From positions 22,534-86,533 of the forward strand of contig BAIF02000102.1 of assembly GCA_000509105.1 (NCBI GenBank): DNA of 64,000 nucleotides, in the 5' to 3' direction. The notes beneath the pieces were generated by a model that had not been told where the DNA came from, ran no database searches, and saw nothing but the letters and a program-made list of their open reading frames with translations. Shown piece by piece: positions 25,184 through 33,453 of this stretch. Position 1 is the stretch's first letter; each line of letters starts with the position of its first letter. The position numbers and the translations under genes are program-made. This stretch comes from Clostridiales bacterium VE202-21. Lineage in GTDB: Bacteria; Bacillota; Clostridia; Lachnospirales; Lachnospiraceae.

Positions 25184-26236
25184 TTGAAGCAGGAAAATAA
25201 AAAGAAAGAGCAGACACGTTCTTCATGGAAACGCATCGGAAAGCTGCTTTTCCTGGCGGCAGTTTTCCTGACCGCATTCCTGGCCCTGAAGGATTCCTGG
25301 GGGAGCATATGGAACGAGTTAAAAACAACATCTTTTAAGGTGGTCACAGGCGTGTTTTTTCTCAGCATTTTGTACAATTGCTGCGATGGCTGTGCACTGA
25401 CAAAACTGCTGCGCACCTGTGACGAGAATACTCCCTGGAGCGTGGGGATCGGCTGTTCCTTCTATTACAGTTTTTTCAGAGTGGTTACGTTCGGGAGCGG
25501 AACGGCCCCTGCGGGCATGTACTATGTCAGCAGAAGAGGCATACCGGCCTCCAGAAGCCTGGGAATCTTCACCATAAACTACACGATCCAGCGCATCTCC
25601 ATTTGTCTATACTTTCTTTTTAGTTTTCTAAGTAACTATGGAGCAATGAATCAATATTTCGGTGAATATAAAACCTATATGGCGACAGGTGTGGTACTTG
25701 CCGTATTAGTTGCTGCCGCCCTGATTACAGCCTGCGTCTGTGCCCCGCTGCACCGCCTAATATTCCAACTTGCAGAAAAGGTCATCCGCAAAGAAAAACA
25801 AAAAGAAGATCTGTCCAAATGGCAGAAAAAAGCAATCATCGTGCGTACAGAGGCCCGCAGCCTCCTAAAAAACAAGAAGCTATTATTAGACCTGTTCATT
25901 CTGAATTTCCTAAAACTAAGCGCATGGTATCTCATCCCCGTCACCATCTTCCACCTGCTCAATTCCTCAGAACTCTCACTATACATGGCCACGGCCGCAA
26001 TGATGACCGCCCTGTCAGGTGTCATCCCCGCCCCCGGAGGAGTAGGAGCCGCAGAATTCCTCTTCGTCCTCCTGTTCACCCCGCTAATAGGAAAAACACA
26101 ATCCGCATCCGCAATGCTGATCTACCGCTTCGCAACGTATATACTGCCTTTTATTTTAGGAGCTATCGTAGCAGCAACAACCCACAGCAAAAAAATCCTG
26201 CATAGCCAGTCCCAATCCGCCTTCCCCGTATGCTAA
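25184..26236 (+). CDS. YbhN/lysylphosphatidylglycerol synthase TM-family protein
   Basis: About 350 residues with 7-8 membrane helices, of the UPF0104/YbhN family that forms the flippase half of MprF. Conserved parts are the SGTAPAGMYYVSRRGIP loop and the late ALSGVIPAPGGVGAAEF motif. A TTG at 25184 with AAGGTGG upstream is chosen; a GTG at 25160 overlapping the previous gene is possible. No aminoacyl-transfer domain is attached. Codon use in its second half is richer in CCN and ATC than the neighbouring genes. Probably acts on a membrane lipid or isoprenoid. Confidence 0.8.
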   Translation: MKQENKKKEQTRSSWKRIGKLLFLAAVFLTAFLALKDSWGSIWNELKTTSFKVVTGVFFLSILYNCCDGCALTKLLRTCDENTPWSVGIGCSFYYSFFRVVTFGSGTAPAGMYYVSRRGIPASRSLGIFTINYTIQRISICLYFLFSFLSNYGAMNQYFGEYKTYMATGVVLAVLVAAALITACVCAPLHRLIFQLAEKVIRKEKQKEDLSKWQKKAIIVRTEARSLLKNKKLLLDLFILNFLKLSAWYLIPVTIFHLLNSSELSLYMATAAMMTALSGVIPAPGGVGAAEFLFVLLFTPLIGKTQSASAMLIYRFATYILPFILGAIVAATTHSKKILHSQSQSAFPVC

Positions 26237-26274
26237 AAAGCCCCGTACAGGGGCTACTCCCAACCGGATGCACT

Positions 26275-26645
26275 CAGCTGAGTGGGAGACAGGCAGGGGA
26301 ATATTTGGGACTGTCTATACCTTTTCGAACTCCATCGAGAGCGCTGTTAGAATCCGTTAAAGAAAAAAGGGAGCATGAAGGCAATTGCCTTCATGCTCCC
26401 TTTTTTTCTTTAACGGATTCTCCGCAAACGGACAGGAGTTGAAAAAGCATAGACAGTCCCAAATGTGTTACTATGCACGGTCTATGGGCCGTACATAGTA
26501 ACGGTATCTGGCTCATTTAAAGTCGCCTGTGGCGAGGAGCCAGATGCCCGCCCCCATCGCTTTGCTGGCCCGGATGCAGTGCAGCAAGGTGCACGGCCCC
26601 GTGAATATTACCCAAATGTTCCCCTGCCTATCTCTCACTCAGCGC
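26275..26645. repeat. Nested inverted-repeat element 2
   Basis: The outer arms 26275-26308 and 26612-26645 match with about 4 mismatches. Inside, 26302-26332 pairs with 26432-26464. The centre (26350-26420) is a near-perfect palindrome of 35-36-base arms. Further hairpins lie at 26467-26502 (GTTACTATG...CATAGTAAC) and 26505-26545 (ATCTGGCTC...GAGCCAGAT). The left arm near 26303-26315 can pair with either of two right arms, so alternative folds exist. No gene is credible here. Confidence 0.8.
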
Positions 26646-26659
26646 CCACGTCCCGCCGC

Positions 26660-26917
26660 TTAAAAAGTCTTAGGCTGTGTTAAGATTGATTTTACGTGTT
26701 CTACTTCCTGCTGTGATGCTTTCTGAGCCGGTACATAGTAACTTTTTTCTCTTGCTACCTGATAGAGTTTCTCCTGAGACATCTCACATTCGTTGCGGAT
26801 CTGTTTCAGGCATTGTTTTAATTCCTTGTTTTCAGTCTGTGGAATCATGTCGCCAAACATTTTCAGTTCTCCGTTTACTCCGACTAAGGCATCGGATACC
26901 ATTGTTTTTTCATTCAT
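26660..26917 (-). CDS. CotF-type spore coat protein
   Basis: An 85-residue helical protein: KTMVSDALVGVNGELKMFGD, then IRNECEMSQEKLYQVAREKS and YYVPAQKASQQEV, the tyrosine/proline pattern of CotF-like coat proteins with a ferritin-like helical hairpin. The ATG at 26917 has AGAGGTG upstream and is preferred to a GTG three codons earlier. It is paired with a second CotF-like gene 12 bases upstream. The spore-coat role follows from the family and supports a sporulating host. Confidence 0.82.
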   Translation of the reverse strand: MNEKTMVSDALVGVNGELKMFGDMIPQTENKELKQCLKQIRNECEMSQEKLYQVAREKSYYVPAQKASQQEVEHVKSILTQPKTF

Positions 26918-26929
26918 ATTCGTCACCTC

Positions 26930-27112
26930 TTATAAGAATTTCATCAGTTCCTGTTTGTTTTTCATTGCAGAATCAGCTGCATCCTGGAAAAGTTTTTTAA
27001 CCTCAGGGTCTTCAGCCTGTGATGCATAATCAGTCATTTTGCAGTGTGTTGTGTCATAGCCGCCAATCAGGTGACGTAAGTTTTGCAGATCTAATACAGA
27101 AATTTCGGACAT
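26930..27112 (-). CDS. Small CotF-like spore coat protein
   Basis: A 60-residue protein (SEISVLDLQNLRHLIGGYDT...) resembling the N-terminal helical half of CotF, followed by a second helix rich in Lys/Asp. The start follows AAAGGAGG at ideal spacing. Probably the first gene of a two-gene coat operon, its product pairing with the next protein to build a four-helix ferritin-like bundle (inference). Confidence 0.78.
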   Translation of the reverse strand: MSEISVLDLQNLRHLIGGYDTTHCKMTDYASQAEDPEVKKLFQDAADSAMKNKQELMKFL

Positions 27113-27295
27113 AATCTGACCTCCTTTGAGAAATAATATTTTCGAAGATTATTATGTCCGCGGCATGAAAAATTATACTTGGCCGGTTATTACGGTATAT
27201 ATTGACAATAAAGCTGCTGTAAAAAAATTTCCAATAAACAGCATTAAAAAAACAAAGTCTTTTTAGAGATAGACTAAAATATGACATAAATGGTA

Positions 27296-28036
27296 TTATT
27301 TTTCCAGGGACTGCTGTTCTATCGGTGCCGGAGGCCTGAGCCTTGCATGCAGAATAAATTCTGAAAACAGTTCGCGCATTTCAGGAGACGTGCGGTACAT
27401 ACACTCCGGATGCCATTGCACGCCAATTGCAAATGGATGCGTAGGCATTTCGATGGCTTCAATGGTTTTGTCCGATGCATGTGCACATGCGGTCAAATTT
27501 TTGCCCAGCATGCCAACTGTCTGATGGTGGAAACTGTTGACATCCAGGCGGGAGCCGATGTATTTCCTGAGCTGTGTCCCTTTTTCAACCTGGATTTTGT
27601 GGCTGACTTCTGCGCGAGAGTAGGACTGCTGCATATGGTTGAGCGGCCGGCCGGGCTGCAGGGAGATATCCTGATAGATCGTACCGCCGCAGGCAACATT
27701 GTATACCTGCATCCCCCGGCAGATAGAAAAGACAGGTTTCTTTGTGGTCAGAACAGCCTTCATGAGCCGGATCTGAAATAGATCCAGCGTAATATCGGTT
27801 TTTCCGATCCCATTTTTGGGCTCTTCTCCAAATAAAAGAGGCGTAATATCATTTCCCCCGCAAAAGAGAAATCCATCGCAGAAGGCAATATATTCCTGGA
27901 TTGCGTGGTCAGACCTGATCAGAGGCAGGATAAAGGGCAGCCCGCCGGAGTATCTGACAGACTGGATATAAGTATTAGTCACGAACTGCCTGTCGTCCAT
28001 GAGGCCGCAGACAACGATTCCGATTTTCGGTTTCAT
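27296..28036 (-). CDS. Gamma-glutamyl-GABA hydrolase family protein (peptidase C26)
   Basis: A 246-residue class-I glutamine-amidotransferase-fold hydrolase like PuuD. The nucleophile lies in SICRGMQVYNVACGG, the catalytic His-Glu in QWHPE, and the oxyanion segment in CGGNDITPLLFGEE. The ATG at 28036 has AAAGGAG upstream; an ORF start 17 codons earlier lacks one. It stands alone, divergent from a dipeptidase. Likely cleaves gamma-glutamyl compounds in the cytoplasm; the exact substrate is unknown. Confidence 0.88.
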   Translation of the reverse strand: MKPKIGIVVCGLMDDRQFVTNTYIQSVRYSGGLPFILPLIRSDHAIQEYIAFCDGFLFCGGNDITPLLFGEEPKNGIGKTDITLDLFQIRLMKAVLTTKKPVFSICRGMQVYNVACGGTIYQDISLQPGRPLNHMQQSYSRAEVSHKIQVEKGTQLRKYIGSRLDVNSFHHQTVGMLGKNLTACAHASDKTIEAIEMPTHPFAIGVQWHPECMYRTSPEMRELFSEFILHARLRPPAPIEQQSLEK

Positions 28037-28242
28037 AAGCACTCCTTTTTCAACATAGGATAATTCAGACAGGATTACGCCCGCCAAAAGTAGTGGTTAT
28101 AGAGTATGTAAAAAAGTGGTAAAATATACCTTGTCGTGCAGTTTTACTGCACGTCCGCCCGCAGGGCCTGAGTTACGGTGTGCCCTTGGATATACTTTGC
28201 CATGAATATGTGAAAACATTATAAGTGTGAAGGGAATGGTGA

Positions 28243-29241
28243 ATGATGGGATTAATAGATATGCATTGTGATACGATCAGCAGGCTGATGGATGCCCCCA
28301 AAGGAGAGTGCCTGGCTGTGAATCAATTTAGTATTGACGTGGGAGGGATGGAAAGTGCGGGGACACTAGCCCAGTTTTTTGCATGCTTTGTAAATGCAGT
28401 ATCCTTTGAAAATAAGAATGTACATACAAGAGGGACGGAGCCGATTTCATCGGAAGCATGGGAGCGCGCATATTTGGCGGTACTGGCCATGGCAGACAGG
28501 TTAGAGCAGGAGCAGAATGAGAAAATACAGGTTGCACATTCTGCGGAGGAAATAACAACAAATTCCGTGAATGGAGTGATATCTGCCGTAAAAACGGTCG
28601 AAGAAGGCGGAGTTATTAAAGGCAGTCTATCGAGGATTGATGAGCTTTACAATAAGGGTGTCCGGCTGATTACGCTGACGTGGAACCATCCGAACTGCCT
28701 CGGGTATCCGAATTCCCGTGACAAAAGTATAATGGAGAAGGGGCTTACAGAGTTTGGACGCCTTACTGTGGAACGGATGAACGAACTTGGAATGCTTGTA
28801 GATGTGTCTCATCTATCAGACGGTGGATTCTGGGACTGTATAAGAATCAGCAAAACACCGGTCTGTGCCTCCCATTCCAATGCCAGAGCTCTCTGCGGCC
28901 ATCCCAGGAATCTTTCGGATCATATGATCCGCGCGCTTGCGGAAAACGGCGGTGTGGCAGGGCTGAACTTTTATCCGGCGTTTTTGACCGGAAGAGATGA
29001 GGCCGTATTAGATGATATTGCCCGCCATGCAGTGTATATGATACGCTGCGGCGGTGAAGACGTGGCTGCTATAGGAACGGATTTTGACGGTTTTGAAAAT
29101 AAGGTACGTGACGGGTGGATCGGGCATGTGTGCGAGATGGGCCTGGTGTGGGATGCCATGAAAAAGAGAGGCATTACTGAGCGTCAGCTGGATAAAATCA
29201 TGTCCGGGAATGCGCTTAGGGTGATACGGGATGCCTTGTAA
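28243..29241 (+). CDS. Membrane dipeptidase family (peptidase M19)
   Basis: A 332-residue zinc dipeptidase of the renal dipeptidase family. Metal ligands are visible in LIDMHCDTISRL, the bridging Glu in VEEGG, and His in DVSHLSDGGF and SHSNAR; GTDFDGF is the late conserved Asp. There is no signal peptide, so it is cytoplasmic. A second ATG lies one codon later; AAGGGAATGG precedes. Relatives cleave dipeptides, including D-amino acid ones. Confidence 0.92.
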   Translation: MMGLIDMHCDTISRLMDAPKGECLAVNQFSIDVGGMESAGTLAQFFACFVNAVSFENKNVHTRGTEPISSEAWERAYLAVLAMADRLEQEQNEKIQVAHSAEEITTNSVNGVISAVKTVEEGGVIKGSLSRIDELYNKGVRLITLTWNHPNCLGYPNSRDKSIMEKGLTEFGRLTVERMNELGMLVDVSHLSDGGFWDCIRISKTPVCASHSNARALCGHPRNLSDHMIRALAENGGVAGLNFYPAFLTGRDEAVLDDIARHAVYMIRCGGEDVAAIGTDFDGFENKVRDGWIGHVCEMGLVWDAMKKRGITERQLDKIMSGNALRVIRDAL

Positions 29242-29287
29242 AATTATACACAAGGGGTCCCCCGAAATACAAACACCGGGGAAATGG

Positions 29288-30850
29288 TTATTCCAGCAGA
29301 TACCCATTCGCATAATGACTGTCTGTGATATGGGTATAACCGGAATAAGATGGATTTTGTTTCAGCAGTTTCTGGAGCAGTTCCTCTTGGTTTTCCAGGA
29401 TATCCATGATGTAAACAATCACGGGTTTATCCTGATAAACCGTCGTATCCGTATAAACATCTAAGTTTTCAGAAGATAAAAATGTTAGCGAATTATAGTT
29501 TATAGCTTCATAATAAAGGGTATGGTTCCAGAAATTCACCCCGTCATTGACAATAATACAATCCAGCCCGGCATATTTTTTTGCAGTCTCAACAGACAGC
29601 TCTGTTTGTTTTTCAAAATAAGTCCAGTCGCATCCCCAATAGCTGAGGAATATACACCCCATGGTCAAAAGAACCGAAATAGTAAAGCGGAGGTTCTTAT
29701 CTCTGAAGAATGTACGGACTGTAAAATCAATCAATCCGCTTATTAATAGTATTAAGACAGGATATATTGGAGAGATATATCTATCATAATGGTAAACGGC
29801 AATCTTTGAAACCAGTAGAAAATAACAGACCGCAGGAAACAAAAGCATACCCCAAAGGCATCTGTTTGTGATAGCTGCCCTCTTATTTATATGTAACCGG
29901 CAGACGAGCGCGGCAGCAAAAAGAAAGAGGATAATATAGAGTATATTCCCGGTCAGATTGTTGTTTATAATTTGTAAGAAGTCTCTGAGGCTGTCAATAT
30001 AACCGAAGGAAGACGCCAGATTATCCAGTGATTCTTTCCCCCGGTAACCGGTGAAGATATGTGTGATCATAGCCGGGAAGATGAAAACTGCGGCAGCCGT
30101 AGCAGTCAGAGTCTCCGCAAGATAAAGCAATGCGGATTTCCAGTGTCTTCGAACGAGTAGCGAAATGCCAAAATACATTCCCTGCAAAAAAAGGAAGATA
30201 AAAAAGTAATAATGTGTCAGCATGCCGGAGAGTATGGCCAGGGGATAATAAATAAAAAAACGTAATGGCTGATCTTCATAATACTTCACATGAAGCCAGG
30301 TCAAAAGCGTAGTATAAAACATTAGCATCGTATACATACGCAGAAAAGTATTGATTTGCAGTAGGCCGCCTGCCAATGCACAGAATAATGCGGCAGTCAT
30401 AGCCGAAGTGCGCTGCATGGCCAGGCGTCTCATCGTAAGGTAAGTCAGGAATATAATGCCGCTGAAAAAAGCAATATTGATGACACCCGCAAACCATATG
30501 CTGAATTTTGCCGGAAAAAAGCTGCATACAGTATGAAGGATTACGTAATAAAGTGGGGGGTGTACATCGGCGCTCTGTTTTTCCCATACATTCCCGTATG
30601 AAAAACCATTGCCCGGCTGTACAGCCATATAGTCCAGAAATGGCTTTGCAGGGTCATCGTAGGTCTTCCCTAAATCTATATGCATAAAGATGTCATCTCC
30701 GGAATAATTACTGAGCCCATAGCTGTAATACTCATCTACATGCATGCCCTTTTTTAATGAAACTGCAAAGACTGTGGCACAAATTCCGGCAAGCATGATG
30801 AGGCTCATGATAAAAAATGTTGTTCGTTTGTTTTTAGGCACAGTAGTCAT
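29288..30850 (-). CDS. GT39-like membrane glycosyltransferase
   Basis: A 520-residue GT-C protein with about ten membrane helices. The catalytic acidic pair HVDEYYSYGL lies in the first extracellular loop, and SADVHPPLYYVI matches the second conserved loop of PMT/ArnT-like transferases. These use polyprenyl-phosphate sugars at the outer membrane face. It is divergent from the surface-polysaccharide genes at 31038 and probably adds a sugar to a wall polymer or protein. The acceptor is unknown. Confidence 0.82.
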   Translation of the reverse strand: MTTVPKNKRTTFFIMSLIMLAGICATVFAVSLKKGMHVDEYYSYGLSNYSGDDIFMHIDLGKTYDDPAKPFLDYMAVQPGNGFSYGNVWEKQSADVHPPLYYVILHTVCSFFPAKFSIWFAGVINIAFFSGIIFLTYLTMRRLAMQRTSAMTAALFCALAGGLLQINTFLRMYTMLMFYTTLLTWLHVKYYEDQPLRFFIYYPLAILSGMLTHYYFFIFLFLQGMYFGISLLVRRHWKSALLYLAETLTATAAAVFIFPAMITHIFTGYRGKESLDNLASSFGYIDSLRDFLQIINNNLTGNILYIILFLFAAALVCRLHINKRAAITNRCLWGMLLFPAVCYFLLVSKIAVYHYDRYISPIYPVLILLISGLIDFTVRTFFRDKNLRFTISVLLTMGCIFLSYWGCDWTYFEKQTELSVETAKKYAGLDCIIVNDGVNFWNHTLYYEAINYNSLTFLSSENLDVYTDTTVYQDKPVIVYIMDILENQEELLQKLLKQNPSYSGYTHITDSHYANGYLLE

Positions 30851-30947
30851 TTTTTAAAACTCCTTCTATTACTTTTATCATTATGGGAAGATTATAAAGG
30901 AGCAGTAAAAAAAATGCAACACGCCTGGTAATTTTGTCGAGGAGAGA

Positions 30948-30976
30948 TTGCCTGAAAGAATAGTAAATGTTATAAT
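30948..30976 (+). promoter_or_regulatory. Promoter of the surface-polysaccharide genes
   Basis: TTGCCT at 30948-30953 and TATAAT at 30971-30976 with 17-base spacing, about 60 bases before the pyruvyl transferase start. Confidence 0.7.
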
Positions 30977-31037
30977 TAAAAATCAGTAGGCCGGGTTTAC
31001 GGAATATGATAAGACTTGAAAATGGAGACAAAAATTT

Positions 31038-32135
31038 ATGAAAAAAGTATTTATCCATGCCTATGCGGCGGGGAACCTGGGAGACGATCTCTTGATCCGG
31101 ATATTGTGTGAGCGTTATCCGAGAGTTCAATTTAGAATATTTGCGGATCACACTTACAAAGAGCGTTTTAAAGATATCTGCAATTTGTCGGTATACTCAC
31201 CAGAAGACCGGTATGTTCGTGTAATGGACCGCATTGCCGGCGGAGTCAAGCATACTGACAGGGGATTTTGGAAGTGGATGCTGAAAACATCTTATGCGAC
31301 GGTCCATATCGGGGGATCTGTTTTTGTACAGCATCAGAATGATTTTGCAGACGCATACCGTCTGGATGCAGAGCTTTGTGCCAGGAGCAAAAGAATCTTT
31401 GTAGTTGGAGCAAATTTTGGCCCTTATGAAGATGAGCGGTATCTGGAAAGTTACAGAGAACTGTTTATAAAGTATAAAGGAATCAGCTTCAGGGACAGAT
31501 ATTCCGCCGGCCTGTTTCCTGAACTTCCGCAGGTTAGATATGCGCCTGATGTTGTTTTTAACTATCATGCTGCAGCTGTGCAAAAGCAGAAGCATCAGGT
31601 TCTTTTTTCTGTTATTGATATGAAGAACCGGCATGGAAAATGGGGGATCAGCCAGTACGATATGGCTTATAAAAGATTTATTGCCAGACTTGCAGACGGA
31701 TACTTAGAAAGAGGGTATGAAGTTAAGTTCATATCATTCTGCAGATTTCAGGGAGATGAAGAGGCCATAAAGGAAATTCGGGAGTTAATGGGAAATCCTG
31801 ATAAAGACCGGGTTACGGAATGCTGTTATGATCAGAATCTCCAGGAATGCATAGGGTGTTTTTCGGAATCCGAAATTGTAATTGGGACGAGATTTCACAG
31901 TATTATACTGGGATGGCTTATGGGAAAAAAGGTTCTTCCAATTATTTATGATCTGAAAACAAAGTATACTCTGGAGGATAATGACTACCCGTTTTATCTG
32001 CAGCTAGACAACCTGAATTCGGATGTAGAGGAGCTGATAGGGAAAGTGGACAAGCTGAAACCTCCTGAGAAGGAGAATCTAATTGCAGAGGCAGCCGGAC
32101 AGTTTGGGGCACTGGACCACATTTTAAGGGGATGA
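31038..32135 (+). CDS. Polysaccharide pyruvyl transferase family protein
   Basis: A 365-residue member of the CsaB/WcaK family that transfers pyruvate from phosphoenolpyruvate to a glycan as a ketal. Visible signatures are YAAGNLGDDLLIRIL at the N terminus, VHIGGSVFVQ, VVGANFGPYEDERY, and the late IGTRFHSIILGWLMGKKVLP motif. CsaB-type enzymes make the pyruvylated wall sugar that SLH domains bind. Five SLH protein genes follow downstream, so this enzyme may create their anchor; that is inference from context. Confidence 0.88.
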   Translation: MKKVFIHAYAAGNLGDDLLIRILCERYPRVQFRIFADHTYKERFKDICNLSVYSPEDRYVRVMDRIAGGVKHTDRGFWKWMLKTSYATVHIGGSVFVQHQNDFADAYRLDAELCARSKRIFVVGANFGPYEDERYLESYRELFIKYKGISFRDRYSAGLFPELPQVRYAPDVVFNYHAAAVQKQKHQVLFSVIDMKNRHGKWGISQYDMAYKRFIARLADGYLERGYEVKFISFCRFQGDEEAIKEIRELMGNPDKDRVTECCYDQNLQECIGCFSESEIVIGTRFHSIILGWLMGKKVLPIIYDLKTKYTLEDNDYPFYLQLDNLNSDVEELIGKVDKLKPPEKENLIAEAAGQFGALDHILRG

Positions 32136-33364
32136 AACAGGAAGTAAATATACAAAAGTTATATGGAGAGAACGGAATGGGAAATGAGTTAGTTAGTGTA
32201 CTGATGGTTAACTATAACCATGAGGATACGATAGGGGAAACAATTGAGAGTGTTTTGAGACAGGACTATCAGAACATGCAGTTCATTATTGTGGATGACG
32301 GTTCCACAGACAGTTCCTGCAAAGTGATTAAGAGCTACAAGGATGAGCGGATTGAGTTATACAAGCTGGAGAAAAACCGGCATATCTGTTACGCTACGAA
32401 CTATGGGTTTCAAAAAGTAAAGGGAGAATTTCTTGCGAGGATAGACAGCGATGATATCTGGTATCCGGATAAGCTGGAACGGCAGATGGATTTTCTTCGC
32501 TCCAATCCGGACAGGGACATCTGTTTTTCATGGATTGATTTAATTGATGAAACGGGACGAAATATTAATGAAGAGTACAGGGAAATGGTGGAATTGTTTG
32601 AAACAAGTTTCAGGGGGCAGAGCGACTGTCTCCACACCTTTTATTTTCTGGGAAACTGCCTGTCACATCCTTCTGTGCTTATGCGGACTGGGATTATGAG
32701 GGAAACAGGAGATTTCGACCTGGGATATATGCAGTCTCATGATTTTGATTATTGGGTTCGTATTGCTAAAAAGCATCCGCTTTATGTGATGCCCGAGAGG
32801 CTCCTTGCCATGCGCAGGTTTATGGGGGAAGGAAAGGAGAATATAAATAACAGTAATCAATCGGACATCAGCAATACAAGATTTTTTAACGAATATATGG
32901 ATATCCGTGCCCATTTCTTTGATGGGATGGACGATGGGCTGTTTTGCGATACATTCCGCAATGACTTTGTTTGCCCGGATTCAGAGACAGATCTGGAACT
33001 GGAGTGTGAAAAGGCTTTTCTGCTCTGTCGTCCTATACTTTCAGAACAGGCTGTTCCGGCAGCAGGAATAAGACGTTTCCATGAATTATTACGGAATCAG
33101 GATGCAGTGCGGCTGCTTGAAGAAAAATATCAGTTTACGGTCAAAGATTTTTATCAAATGACGGGCGGTCATCTTTTCTGTGATAGAATGTGGAATGAGA
33201 GAATGCACCGTAAATCAGAAGAGTGTTCCCGGATTCAGGCAGAAAATGACAGACTGCGGGCTGAGATCAAGCGGCAGAGAAAAGAGATCAAAGACTATGC
33301 GGAATCAACAAGCTGGAAGGTAACTGCTCCTCTGCGCGCAGCAGGGAAAATTTTGCATAAATAA
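32132..33364 (+). CDS. GT2 family glycosyltransferase
   Basis: A 410-residue cytoplasmic GT-A glycosyltransferase: SVLMVNYNHEDTIGETIESV, IIVDDGSTDSS and the metal-binding RIDSDDIW. The C terminus is a coiled coil ending in STSWKVTAPLRAAGKI, the tail common to polysaccharide-assembly transferases. The first ATG overlaps the previous stop (ATGA); an ATG at 32177 has GGAGAG at better spacing and may be the real start. Co-transcribed with the pyruvyl transferase gene. Confidence 0.88.
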   Translation: MKQEVNIQKLYGENGMGNELVSVLMVNYNHEDTIGETIESVLRQDYQNMQFIIVDDGSTDSSCKVIKSYKDERIELYKLEKNRHICYATNYGFQKVKGEFLARIDSDDIWYPDKLERQMDFLRSNPDRDICFSWIDLIDETGRNINEEYREMVELFETSFRGQSDCLHTFYFLGNCLSHPSVLMRTGIMRETGDFDLGYMQSHDFDYWVRIAKKHPLYVMPERLLAMRRFMGEGKENINNSNQSDISNTRFFNEYMDIRAHFFDGMDDGLFCDTFRNDFVCPDSETDLELECEKAFLLCRPILSEQAVPAAGIRRFHELLRNQDAVRLLEEKYQFTVKDFYQMTGGHLFCDRMWNERMHRKSEECSRIQAENDRLRAEIKRQRKEIKDYAESTSWKVTAPLRAAGKILHK

Positions 33365-33400
33365 TGTAATAATTAGTAGGAGGGAAATTGTGTGCCAGGC

Positions 33401-33429
33401 TTGACCGTTTATTGGAAAATGTGTAAGAT
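33401..33429 (+). promoter_or_regulatory. Promoter of the SLH/transglutaminase gene
   Basis: TTGACC at 33401-33406 and TAAGAT at 33424-33429 with 17-base spacing, 25 bases before the ATG. Confidence 0.65.
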
Positions 33430-33453
33430 ATATAAGGAATAGGAGGAGATGGA

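Noticed and set aside
26230..26683. Two plus-strand frames in nested element 2
   Set aside because: They translate palindrome arms and hairpins and show no coding pattern.
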